Positions 18,604-27,506 of a stretch of DNA of 64,000 bases are shown here, one piece after another. The DNA is from Prochlorococcus marinus bv. HNLC2. Lineage in GTDB: Bacteria > Cyanobacteriota > Cyanobacteriia > PCC-6307 > Cyanobiaceae. Position 1 is the first letter of the stretch. Each line of letters starts with the position of its first letter. Below the pieces are notes generated by a model that worked only from the letters and a program-made list of their open reading frames with translations, was not told the DNA's origin and ran no database searches. Position numbers and translations under genes: made by a program. The DNA lies in assembly GCA_000218745.1 (NCBI GenBank), contig GL947595.1:744532-808531 (forward strand). Reading direction: 5' to 3'.

Positions 18604-21200
18604 TTGAATTCTTCCTTGGAACACACACTAGTTATCGTTGAAAGTCCTACTAAAGCAAGAACTATTAGACAGTTTTTGCCTTCTAACTTTGAAGTACTTG
18701 CTTCAATGGGGCATGTCAGAGATTTGCCTAAAGGAGCTGGCGAAATACCAGCAGCTATGAAGAAAGAAAAGTGGTCAAGAATTGGTGTTAATACAACTGA
18801 AGATTTTGAACCTCTTTATGTTGTCCCTAAAGAAAAGAAAAAAGTGGTTAAAAACTTAAAAGATGCATTAAAAGGGGCTACCCAACTTTTACTTGCCACT
18901 GATGAAGATAGAGAGGGAGAAAGTATTAGTTGGCATTTAATGCAATTGTTAAAGCCTAAAATCCCAACTCGAAGAATGGTTTTTCATGAGATAACTAAGA
19001 AGGCAATTAATAAGGCACTTGGGGAAACACGTGAAATTGATATGGAATTAGTTCAAGCGCAAGAAACAAGAAGAATACTTGATAGACTTTTTGGTTATGA
19101 ACTTTCCCCACTTTTATGGAAAAAAGTTGCTCCCAGATTATCAGCTGGACGAGTTCAATCTGTTTCAGTAAGATTATTAGTAAAAAGAGAGAGAGAAAGA
19201 AGGTCTTTTAAAAAAGCTTCTTATTGGGATTTAAAAGCGTTATTATCCAAAGACGAAATAAATTTTGAATCAAAATTATTTAGTGTAGATGGTAAGAAAG
19301 TAGCTAATGGTTCTGATTTTGATGAGAAGACTGGCCTCCTAAAAGTGGGAAACAAATCGTTGATATTAGATGAAAAGCAAGCCTTAAACTTATTAAATTC
19401 TCTCAAAAAAGAGAAATGGGAAGTAAATAAAATCGAGAAAAAGCCAACAACGAGGAGACCTGTACCGCCTTTTACTACCAGCACATTGCAGCAGGAATCA
19501 AACAGAAAATTGAGATTATCCGCTAGAGAAACAATGAGATGTGCTCAAGGCTTATATGAGAGAGGCTACATAACATATATGAGAACAGACTCAGTACATT
19601 TATCTCAGCAGGCTATAGATGCCTCTAGACAATGCGTTTTAAAAAAATATGGAAGTAAATATCTTTCTGAAAAACCCTCGTCAATATAATGCAAATGCAA
19701 TAAATGCTCAGGAAGCTCATGAAGCGATAAGGCCAGCAGGAGAGCAATTTAAAACTCCAGCCGAAACTGAATTAGTTGGTAGAGATCTTGCCTTATATGA
19801 ACTCATATGGAAAAGAACTGTAGCAAGCCAGATGGCTGATGCAAAACTAACAATGCTTAATACAGAAATTTCTGTGGGAGATGCAATATTCAAATCTAGC
19901 GGTAAAACCATTGATTTTGCTGGCTTTTTTAGAGCTTATGTTGAAGGTAGTGATGATCCTAGTGCTGCATTAGAACAACAAGAAGTGATACTGCCTAATT
20001 TATTGGTTGGTTCAAGTCTTAATATTGTTAAAAATGAAATTATTCCACATGAAACAAAACCCCCATCACGATATACAGAAGCAGCCTTAGTAAAAATTTT
20101 AGAAAAGGAGGGGATCGGGAGACCTTCTACTTATGCGAGCATAATTGGAACAATCGTGGATCGTGGTTATGCTCAAATATCATCAAATTCACTTGCCCCT
20201 ACTTTTACTGCATTTGCAGTCACTGCCTTACTTGAAGAGCATTTTCCTGAATTAGTTGATACAACCTTTACCGCCAAAATGGAATCATCATTGGATGAAA
20301 TCTCATCTGGTAATTTAGAGTGGCTTCCATACCTAGAAACCTTTTATAAAGGTAAAAATGGTTTAGAAATAAAAGTACAAAAAACTGAGGGTAATATTGA
20401 TGGCAAAGCATATCGGCAAGTTGATTTCGATGATTTACCTTGTGTAGTTCGTATTGGTTCAAATGGTCCTTGGTTGGAAGGAACAAAACTAGATGATTCT
20501 GGTAATGAAATTCAAGCTAAGGGAAATTTGCCTATGGATATAACTCCTGGAGATCTTGATAAAAAGAAAGTTGATCAAATTTTAAGTGGTCCTTCAGATT
20601 TGGGGCAAGATCCTAAAAGTGGAGAAAAAGTATTTTTAAGATTTGGACCTTATGGTCCTTATGTTCAATTAGGTAATAATGAAAATAATCAAGAAAAACC
20701 TAGAAGAGCATCACTACCCAAGGAATTAAAAACTGATGATCTAACTCTTGAGCAGGCATTAGAATTACTAAGTTTACCTAGATTACTTGGGGAACATCCT
20801 GAAGGAGGAATTATAGAGGCTGACAGAGGAAGATTTGGTCCCTATGTAAGATGGATTAAAAATGAAAAAGATTCTGAGAATAGATCTCTGAAAAAAGAGG
20901 ATAATGTGTTTACTGTTGATTTAAAAAGAGCTTTAGAGGTTCTCTCAATGCCAAAATTAGGAAGAGGAGGTAGAGAAGTTTTAAAAGATTTAGGAAAACC
21001 AGATGGATCCAAAGATAAAATACAAATCTTTAACGGTCCATATGGAATGTATGCAAAATATGGAAAAGTAAATGTCTCTTTACCAAAAGATACAGATTTA
21101 GAAAAATTATCGCTTAGATGAAGTTTTAAATTTGCTTAATGAAAAATTAAAAGATAAAAAATCGAATCCTAGAAGAAAAATTTCGAAAAAGAAAAAATAA
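18604..21200 (+). CDS. topA: DNA topoisomerase I, frameshifted twice as written
   Basis: A type IA topoisomerase that relaxes negative supercoils. The Toprim motifs [10 protein letters not shown] (8-17) and [12 protein letters not shown], and the active-site segment [13 protein letters not shown], are intact. C-terminal Gly-rich repeats ([33 protein letters not shown]) follow. The frame shifts +1 at about 19671-19678 (aaaaaccctcg; the next frame continues NPRQYNANA) and +1 again near 21111-21114, after which [11 protein letters not shown] and a lysine-rich tail end at 21200. Each looks like one extra base. The gene is essential and every domain is preserved, so errors in the sequence are the best explanation. 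Start is TTG. Rebuilt length is about 864 residues. Confidence 0.92.
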
Positions 21201-21217
21201 TAAATTATATTTAAGCT

Positions 21218-21715
21218 GTGATTTTTAAACTTTTTAATTATTTTTTGATTCTTTTTCTTCTTCAATCTTGCTCGGGAGGAAGAGTTGGAAATTTTCTTGA
21301 ATTAAGTTTCAGTAATATAAAAGAAGATGAATTAAAAAGTATTGAAAATAATGTTAAAAGTGAGAAAGTTCTCATAAATAACAAAAATTTAAAAGATTCT
21401 AATAAACCTGAAATTATTAAAACTAATAAGGATTTTCCAAAACCAACTAATAAAATTAATACACAAAAACAAAATTTAAAATCTGATGAAATTAATAATA
21501 AGAAAAAAAAAGTTATTAAACAAAATATAATTAAAGATAAGAATAAAAAAATAAAAACTAATTATGAGCCTCAATCATATAGGGTCGTAATTATTTTAAA
21601 AGGAGTTGATCCAACAGATCCTTCACAAAAATTTTCAAATGTTCTTAAAAATGCAAATATTATTTTTGAAATAGAAAAAATTGAACGTTTTCAAGAAAAT
21701 GATTTAAAAAATTAA
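21218..21715 (+). CDS. hypothetical lipoprotein with Lys/Asn-rich linker
   Basis: A 165-residue protein with a GTG start. A signal peptide ends in the lipobox FLLQSC, so Cys18 would be lipidated. A low-complexity Lys/Asn linker (about 45-115) follows, then a short globular end (SYRVVIILKGVDPTDPSQKF and on). The architecture is a membrane-anchored tether. It begins 17 bases after topA. No family recognised. Confidence 0.65.
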   Translation: MIFKLFNYFLILFLLQSCSGGRVGNFLELSFSNIKEDELKSIENNVKSEKVLINNKNLKDSNKPEIIKTNKDFPKPTNKINTQKQNLKSDEINNKKKKVIKQNIIKDKNKKIKTNYEPQSYRVVIILKGVDPTDPSQKFSNVLKNANIIFEIEKIERFQENDLKN

Positions 21716-21738
21716 AATGTATAATAATCTGAAGAGAA

Positions 21739-22377
21739 ATGAAAATAATAAATAAATCAAAAGCTTTAAATATTATCGAGCCATCTTACATGGCTTCTTT
21801 AGCAGCTTTATTGTGGATTGCACTTTACTATCTTCCTGTTGGAGGAGCTTTGTTTAGACTTGCCCTTCCTCTACCTATAGCACTTCTTCACTTAAGAAGA
21901 GGTACAAGAGTAGCTTTAGATGGGGTAATTGTTCAGTTTTTTCTATTAATAATTCTTATGGGTCCAATTAGGGGACCATTATTCTTATTCCCATATGGTC
22001 TTTTATCTTTTTGGCTAGGTTGGTCATGGCTTAAATCTAAAAATTGGTGGTTTAGTTGGTTTTTTGGAATAATCATTGGTACCTTTGGATTTCTCATTAG
22101 AGTATTAGCTCTATCAACTTTGGTAGGAGAAAATCTTTGGGTTGTAATAACTAGGGCAAGTTACTCCCTAATAGAAAAAATTTGCTCATTATTGAATATT
22201 GCATCTTCACCTTCCTTAATAACTGTACAAATAGTTGCGATTTTATTAATAATATTTCAAGAGATAATATATGTTTTGACTATTCATATTATTGCATATG
22301 CAGTTTTTCCTAAACTTAGATCTAAAATACCCGAACCTCCTGAAGTAATGAGCGGATTTGTAGACTTAAACCTTTAA
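21739..22377 (+). CDS. DUF2232 integral membrane protein
   Basis: A 212-residue protein with about six membrane segments. It fits DUF2232, a family related in topology to the substrate-binding S components of ECF vitamin transporters (this relation is from memory, not tested). It sits 12 bases before cobT. That position suggests a link to cobamide or vitamin transport, but nothing in the sequence shows the ligand. Confidence 0.7.
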   Translation: MKIINKSKALNIIEPSYMASLAALLWIALYYLPVGGALFRLALPLPIALLHLRRGTRVALDGVIVQFFLLIILMGPIRGPLFLFPYGLLSFWLGWSWLKSKNWWFSWFFGIIIGTFGFLIRVLALSTLVGENLWVVITRASYSLIEKICSLLNIASSPSLITVQIVAILLIIFQEIIYVLTIHIIAYAVFPKLRSKIPEPPEVMSGFVDLNL

Positions 22378-22389
22378 AAATTTAAAAAT

Positions 22390-23553
22390 ATGGAAGAATC
22401 AAATTTTAAAATAAAATTTTTTGGAAGCAAATTAGATAAAAATAAAATCATTAGTAAGATAAATTTAATAAAGCATCAAATAAATCAATATAAATTTTTT
22501 TTAATAATTGCTGGGACTAATACATCACAAGTAGAAGGAATATCATCTGCAGGGATTGATTCAGAATCAAGAAAAATTACACCCTTAGCGGATGCAGAAT
22601 TTTTGATTTATGGACCAACTAAAAATCATAAGTATACATTACCTTCTCTAAAAGCTGGAGTTACTCCAGCACTTATAAGTAATGTGTGTGCCGCTTTACT
22701 AAAAACAAAATTTGATATAGTGCCACTTGGTGTTTATCATAAACCTTACTTTAAATATTTAAGCATAGATAATTATTTGATAAAGCCTGCAAATTGCCTC
22801 TCTTCAGGAAATGCAATGCCAAAAAAAAGAGTTAAGAATCTTTTTGATAAAGGTTTTGAAATGGCAAAGAACTTAGATAGACCAATCTTTATTTCTGAAT
22901 CAGTTCCAGGAGGTACCACTACTGCACAGGCAATTATGGAGGCTTTCGGATTAAATGTTTCTAATTTAGTAGGGAGTAGTTTACTAAAGCCCCCAAGAAA
23001 ATTAAAAAAGGAAATTATCTCTAAGGGGATTCTTAATTCAAATTTAAAAAAAAATTTTAATTCAATTGATGTTATCGCATCATTAGGAGATCCATTTCAA
23101 GCATTTTCTATGGGCTTATTAATAGGTGCTAGAAAAAAAAATAAAACAGTCATACTTGCTGGAGGTAGCCAAATGATAACTGTTTTGTTGCTGGCTTTAG
23201 AGTACTTAGACTTTAAAGATAAACAAAATTTTGTAGATCAAATTTTTATTATTACAACAAGTTGGTTGGTACGTGATAATGCATTGAATCAATTATTAGA
23301 TTTAGTTTCTAAAAGACATAAAGTAAATTTATATGGTTTTGCAAGCTGTTTAAATTTTAATTCTTCAAAGTTAAAAGAACTGAAAGATTATGAGATTGGT
23401 TATGTAAAAGAAGGGGTAGGAGCGGGTGCATTGTCATTGTTGGCTTATTTGAAAGGTTTTAAATATGAAGAAATAGTTTCAAAATGCGAACATTCCCTTT
23501 TAAGGATGAGGAAGTTTGGTCAAATTTCTAAATATGATGAAAAAAATGATTAA
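22390..23553 (+). CDS. cobT: CobT-like nicotinate-nucleotide phosphoribosyltransferase (TIGR00303 type)
   Basis: A 387-residue protein of the cyanobacterial/archaeal CobT-like family, which prepares the lower-ligand base as an alpha-ribotide for cobamide assembly. The Gly-rich region ESVPGGTTTAQAIMEAFG and the later AGGSQMITVLLLALEYL are family landmarks. Marine picocyanobacteria make pseudocobalamin (adenine lower ligand), so the base used may be adenine instead of dimethylbenzimidazole. Its 3' end overlaps the next gene. Confidence 0.85.
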   Translation: MEESNFKIKFFGSKLDKNKIISKINLIKHQINQYKFFLIIAGTNTSQVEGISSAGIDSESRKITPLADAEFLIYGPTKNHKYTLPSLKAGVTPALISNVCAALLKTKFDIVPLGVYHKPYFKYLSIDNYLIKPANCLSSGNAMPKKRVKNLFDKGFEMAKNLDRPIFISESVPGGTTTAQAIMEAFGLNVSNLVGSSLLKPPRKLKKEIISKGILNSNLKKNFNSIDVIASLGDPFQAFSMGLLIGARKKNKTVILAGGSQMITVLLLALEYLDFKDKQNFVDQIFIITTSWLVRDNALNQLLDLVSKRHKVNLYGFASCLNFNSSKLKELKDYEIGYVKEGVGAGALSLLAYLKGFKYEEIVSKCEHSLLRMRKFGQISKYDEKND

Positions 23554-24553
23554 TAAATTTTTATCTAGAAGAAAATTTATTAATGTTGCAAAATTATCTT
23601 TTTTATTCCTTTTAAGTTCCTGTCGGAATTTTTCTGAAAAGGTTAATATCGCTTTTCAAAAACAATTTTATCCTCTGCAGTTTATAGATTTAATTCCAAA
23701 TCTTTGGCATCAAAAAGCTATTAGCCTAAATAAGTTTTCTAAAAAAAGTAATCTTGAAGATTTAAAAAAAATAGATTTATTACTTATTACTGATGGTTGG
23801 TTGAACAAAATTAATTTTGATGATTTTGAAAATATCAATCCTTCTTTACTTTCCAAACTAGACGATAGATCAAAAACTTATCTTAGTAATTATGATAAAT
23901 CTAAGCAGGATAAATTAATGCCCATAGGAATTAATCCTTACGTAGTAATAATTAAAAATAATAAAAACTATAAAATTGATAATAATAATTCCTGGGATTT
24001 TTTATTTTCAAACGATTTCAAAGGAAAAATAATTTTACCTAAGAGTGCGAGAATTGTCCTTTCAATAATGCAAAGGATTAAAAATAGAGATCTATTACAA
24101 AATATCGCAAAACAAGAATTTATTTATGATGATAAGAATTCTTTAGATTTGTTAGTTAATACTGAAGCAGCTATCGCAATTACTCCATTTAGCTTATCCC
24201 AAAAATATTTAAAAATTGATTCCAGACTTTCTATCTTTTTTCCAGATGATGGAGTTCCATTGCTATGGAATTTTGCAATGATTAAATCTTCTTTGAATAT
24301 TGAAGAATTTAATAACTGGATAGATTTATTATCGGAGCCTAAAACAGCAAAAATGTTGGTTAAGGCTGGTTGGTATCTCCCTTTCCAAACTGTTACTATG
24401 AATCAACTATATAGCGAAAATATAAAGCAATTTTCTGGGTTGAATCTTCGTCCCTCTAAAAAATGTTGGGATAATAGTTGGTCATTTCCCCCTTTGAATC
24501 CCCAAGAAAAAAAAGAATTGGAAATTTTAGGGAATAAGTTATTAAACCCATAA
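23534..24553 (+). CDS. periplasmic solute-binding lipoprotein (ABC-type)
   Basis: A protein of about 339 residues. The N-terminus has a basic SRRKF stretch, a hydrophobic core and the lipobox LLSSC, so it is an exported lipoprotein. The body resembles periplasmic binding proteins of the polyamine/iron type (GINPYVVII, NSWDFLF, FKGKIILPKSARIVL, DGVPLLWNFAMI). No permease or ATPase is nearby. The frame is open from a TTG at 23516; ATG codons at 23534 or 23546 are better starts, inside the cobT 3' end. The ligand is unknown. Confidence 0.7.
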   Translation: MMKKMINKFLSRRKFINVAKLSFLFLLSSCRNFSEKVNIAFQKQFYPLQFIDLIPNLWHQKAISLNKFSKKSNLEDLKKIDLLLITDGWLNKINFDDFENINPSLLSKLDDRSKTYLSNYDKSKQDKLMPIGINPYVVIIKNNKNYKIDNNNSWDFLFSNDFKGKIILPKSARIVLSIMQRIKNRDLLQNIAKQEFIYDDKNSLDLLVNTEAAIAITPFSLSQKYLKIDSRLSIFFPDDGVPLLWNFAMIKSSLNIEEFNNWIDLLSEPKTAKMLVKAGWYLPFQTVTMNQLYSENIKQFSGLNLRPSKKCWDNSWSFPPLNPQEKKELEILGNKLLNP

Positions 24554-25696
24554 TTATCCCCATAATCTTTTTCTGGGAGTTTCAATTAATAGATTATGAG
24601 TCTCTTTCAATAAGTTAGGGATATCTAATTCATGTGGACATTTTGAAATACAAATATTGCAGCTATCACAGGAATTGGCATTTTTCAGTTCCCACCAGTG
24701 TCCAGCGCGACCTATTAAATTGTATCTTTCTTTAGCAAATTCGGTTTGACCGTTTCCAATATATATATTCCTTAATCTTAATATTTCTGGAATAGGGACA
24801 TCATTTGGGCATGGTAGACATGCTCTACATTGCTCGCATTTAGTCTCACCCAATCTTGAAGCAGAAAGATCCTCAATATTACCTATAATCTTTATCTCCT
24901 CTTTGGTAAGTTTATGAGTTGCATTAGCTAGTTTTATTGCTAAATCAAAATCCTCTGGTTTATTAGCTCCTAAAGAAAGAGTAGTGATTCCCTCAGAGAA
25001 AAGAAATCTATATGCTATTTCTAGCGGGTGGTATGGTTTTGATGCTTCAAGTAGTATTTGACTGGGTAGGTAAAGCTTCCCTCCTTTATCTGCTGGAGAA
25101 ATTGCTAAAACACCCATATTTTTTTTTAAAGCTTTTTGAGCTAAAGGTAATTTTGATTTATCTAATAAATGCACATGGAGATTACAAAAATCAAATAAAT
25201 TTGATTCGATGGCATCATCTATTAACTTAAATCCCCCATGAGAGCTAAATCCTATTTGATCAACTAATCCCATCTCTTTAGCCCAATAAATAAATTGCTT
25301 GCCCTCGCCACTCAGGACCCAATCAAGATGTTCGTTTAAATTTATTCCGTGGATAGCTAAATTATGAATTTTTTTTAAATTTAAATCACTTAAAGACTGA
25401 TAAAAATTTTTTTTAAGATAATTAAAATCGCCTTTTGGTAAAACTTTTGTAGTAACAATCCAATTTTTTTTATTAAAATCATTTTTATTTTGAAGCTGTT
25501 CTAGTGCTTTCCCAATAAAGTATTCTGCTCTCCCATAAGATTGTGCAGTTTCTATGTGATTAATACCTGCAAAATAGGCATGTTTGATAACTTGATACAT
25601 TTTTTCAGCATTATCTACAGCCCTCATTGTTCCAAGAGTAAATGAACTAACTTTAGTTCTTCCCCCATAAAGCCTTTTTTGTGAATTAACAATCAC
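24554..25696 (-). CDS. aldo/keto reductase with C-terminal ferredoxin domain
   Basis: A 380-residue protein. Residues 1-275 form an aldo/keto reductase barrel (start HIETAQSYGRAEYFIG with the catalytic Tyr and Asp region). The C-terminus carries Fe-S cysteine motifs: CEQCRACLPCP and CDSCNICISKCP, as for a two-[4Fe-4S] ferredoxin. This fused family occurs in many bacteria; its substrate is unknown. It converges on the lipoprotein gene with adjacent stops. Confidence 0.85.
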   Translation of the reverse strand: MIVNSQKRLYGGRTKVSSFTLGTMRAVDNAEKMYQVIKHAYFAGINHIETAQSYGRAEYFIGKALEQLQNKNDFNKKNWIVTTKVLPKGDFNYLKKNFYQSLSDLNLKKIHNLAIHGINLNEHLDWVLSGEGKQFIYWAKEMGLVDQIGFSSHGGFKLIDDAIESNLFDFCNLHVHLLDKSKLPLAQKALKKNMGVLAISPADKGGKLYLPSQILLEASKPYHPLEIAYRFLFSEGITTLSLGANKPEDFDLAIKLANATHKLTKEEIKIIGNIEDLSASRLGETKCEQCRACLPCPNDVPIPEILRLRNIYIGNGQTEFAKERYNLIGRAGHWWELKNANSCDSCNICISKCPHELDIPNLLKETHNLLIETPRKRLWG

Positions 25697-25789
25697 TTCT
25701 TTAGCAAATAAGAATTTTGGATAAGTCTTAATCTATTTATAGTGGTTTATCATTTAAAGTAAATAAAAATATTTAAATTTTTCTAATTT

Positions 25790-26443
25790 ATGTTTACAGG
25801 TATAGTTAAAGCAATTGGTAAATTAAGAAAAAATAATAACCAATTGAGTATAGAAATTTTAGATAATTACTTTGATATAAATATTGGAGATAGCATTGCA
25901 GTTGATGGAATTTGTCTCACAGCTAAAGAAATATTCGAGCATACTTTTACAGTCGATGTAAGTGAAGAAACATTAGAAAAAACTACATTAGGTAATAAAT
26001 CTAATTTTGATGGAATAGTAAATATTGAACCAGCACTAAGAATATCAGACCGATTAGGAGGACACATTGTAAGTGGACATGTAGATGGTTTAGGGGAAAT
26101 TGTAAAAATAGATAAGTTGGAAAAATCTTGGTTATTGTCTATTAAGTGGGAGGATTCATATTTTTCTAAATATATTTCTTTAAAAGGAAGTATTTGTGTC
26201 AATGGGATTAGTCTTACAATTGCTGATCAGAAAAATAATGGTGAGATTTTTTCAATAGCAATTATTCCTCATACTTGGGAAAATACTAATTTAAAGTTTC
26301 TTAGTGTGGGGCAAAAAGTAAATCTTGAAGCTGATACATTGATAAAATATGTTGAGAGACTTTTATTATCTGGAGAAAATAAAACATCTCCATCATCTGA
26401 AATTATTAATTCAAATTGGTTGAAAGATAATGGTTGGAATTAA
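25790..26443 (+). CDS. ribE: riboflavin synthase, alpha subunit
   Basis: A 217-residue protein with two similar barrel domains. It opens with MFTGIV, the invariant start of riboflavin synthase, and each half has its repeat signature (GDSIAVDGICLTA and GSICVNGISLTIA). It dismutates two 6,7-dimethyl-8-ribityllumazines to riboflavin, the FMN/FAD precursor. It converges on the cyAbrB gene with 3 bases between. Confidence 0.95.
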   Translation: MFTGIVKAIGKLRKNNNQLSIEILDNYFDINIGDSIAVDGICLTAKEIFEHTFTVDVSEETLEKTTLGNKSNFDGIVNIEPALRISDRLGGHIVSGHVDGLGEIVKIDKLEKSWLLSIKWEDSYFSKYISLKGSICVNGISLTIADQKNNGEIFSIAIIPHTWENTNLKFLSVGQKVNLEADTLIKYVERLLLSGENKTSPSSEIINSNWLKDNGWN

Positions 26444-26446
26444 TAT

Positions 26447-26800
26447 TTACTTTATTGGAATTAGATAAATAGTTTTTGAATCTTTTTTAATATCAATTTT
26501 AAATTCTTGTCCTGGAGTTAAGCCTAGTTTTTTAGTATAGGCGTGACCAATTAAGAGATTTCCATTGCCATGAACTTTTGTTTTAAAAACAGCTTGCCTT
26601 CCTCTGACTGATCTATTTCCAGCTCTACCAGGTCCGCTATTTCCCAATTTATATCCTTTGGCTTCGACTAAAGCCCTATAAAAACTTTTTCTTAATACCC
26701 TTCCGCTAGGACCAACATAACCACATCCTCTAGCTATTTCATCCTCAGATTTTTTACTTAATAATTTTGATTTTTCAAGGAGTTCTTTTCCTACAAGCAT
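26447..26800 (-). CDS. cyanobacterial AbrB-family regulator (cyAbrB)
   Basis: A 117-residue protein of the cyAbrB family. The N-terminus has the conserved SEDEIARGCGYVGPSGRVLR stretch, and the C-terminal half has the AbrB-like DNA-binding part (LLIGHAYTKKLGLTPGQEF). Cyanobacterial AbrB proteins act as global regulators of carbon and nitrogen metabolism. A 17-base palindrome lies just upstream of its start. Confidence 0.88.
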   Translation of the reverse strand: MLVGKELLEKSKLLSKKSEDEIARGCGYVGPSGRVLRKSFYRALVEAKGYKLGNSGPGRAGNRSVRGRQAVFKTKVHGNGNLLIGHAYTKKLGLTPGQEFKIDIKKDSKTIYLIPIK

Positions 26801-26823
26801 TATTAAATAGGTTTTGTTCCTAT

Positions 26824-26840
26824 CAATAATATTATTATTG
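26824..26840. promoter_or_regulatory. perfect 17-base palindrome upstream of cyAbrB
   Basis: The sequence CAATAATATTATTATTG is its own reverse complement around a central base. It lies 23 bases upstream of the cyAbrB start codon and also about 50 bases downstream of the ctaE stop. It could be an operator, for example for autoregulation. In such AT-rich DNA a palindrome of this length may also arise by chance. Confidence 0.3.
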
Positions 26841-26891
26841 TGGGGATATAGATTTAATAAAAAATATATTGTAATGAGTTGAATTTTCGTA

Positions 26892-27491
26892 TCATAAGAG
26901 ATACAAAATAATAAATAAAATTACCCAAATACCATCCACAAAATGCCAATATAACTCAACGGCTTCAAAAGGGAACATATTCTTATAAGATATTCGACCT
27001 CCCTCGATTCTTGTTTGCCAAAGGATTATGAGTATCATTAAAGTCCCCAAAGTTACATGCAACCCATGAAAACCTGTAAGAGCATAAAAAGTACTTGCAA
27101 ATAAATTATCTGTTAAGCCAAATGGCAAATGAAAATATTCGAAGAGCTGACAAATTAAAAAAGATATACCTAAAACTGCAGTAATTAATAGCCATTTCTG
27201 TGATTCAACATTATTTTTTTTTAAGAGAGCTTTTCCAGCTTTATGGAAGGTGGCACTGCTGACAAGCAATAAAATTGTATTAATTGTAGGAATTGGTAAT
27301 TCAAGTTCGTATATAGCACCATCAGGGAGAGGATTTACTGCTTTATAGGTTAGGTAAGCTGCAAAAAAGCCTGCAAATGTCATTCCATCTGCAATTAAAA
27401 AAGTAATTAATCCAAATAATCGAAAATCTTCATGATGTCCATTATCTTCGTTAGATGAATTCTCAAGTTTTTTAGGATTAATAGTGGTCAT
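26892..27491 (-). CDS. ctaE: cytochrome c oxidase subunit III
   Basis: A 199-residue membrane protein with about five spans; cyanobacterial subunit III lacks the first two helices of the mitochondrial form. Typical segments are LITFLIADGMTFAGFFAAYL, the GFHGLHVTLG motif and WHFVDGIWVILF near the C-terminus. It is the last gene of ctaCDE, 15 bases after ctaD. Confidence 0.94.
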   Translation of the reverse strand: MTTINPKKLENSSNEDNGHHEDFRLFGLITFLIADGMTFAGFFAAYLTYKAVNPLPDGAIYELELPIPTINTILLLVSSATFHKAGKALLKKNNVESQKWLLITAVLGISFLICQLFEYFHLPFGLTDNLFASTFYALTGFHGLHVTLGTLMILIILWQTRIEGGRISYKNMFPFEAVELYWHFVDGIWVILFIILYLL

Positions 27492-27506
27492 AGAAATAGT
27501 TAATTA

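Noticed and set aside
19660-19690. Programmed frameshift in topA
   Set aside because: No slippery X-XXY-YYZ heptamer with a clear downstream stem is visible, and a second unrelated shift follows; sequence error is simpler.
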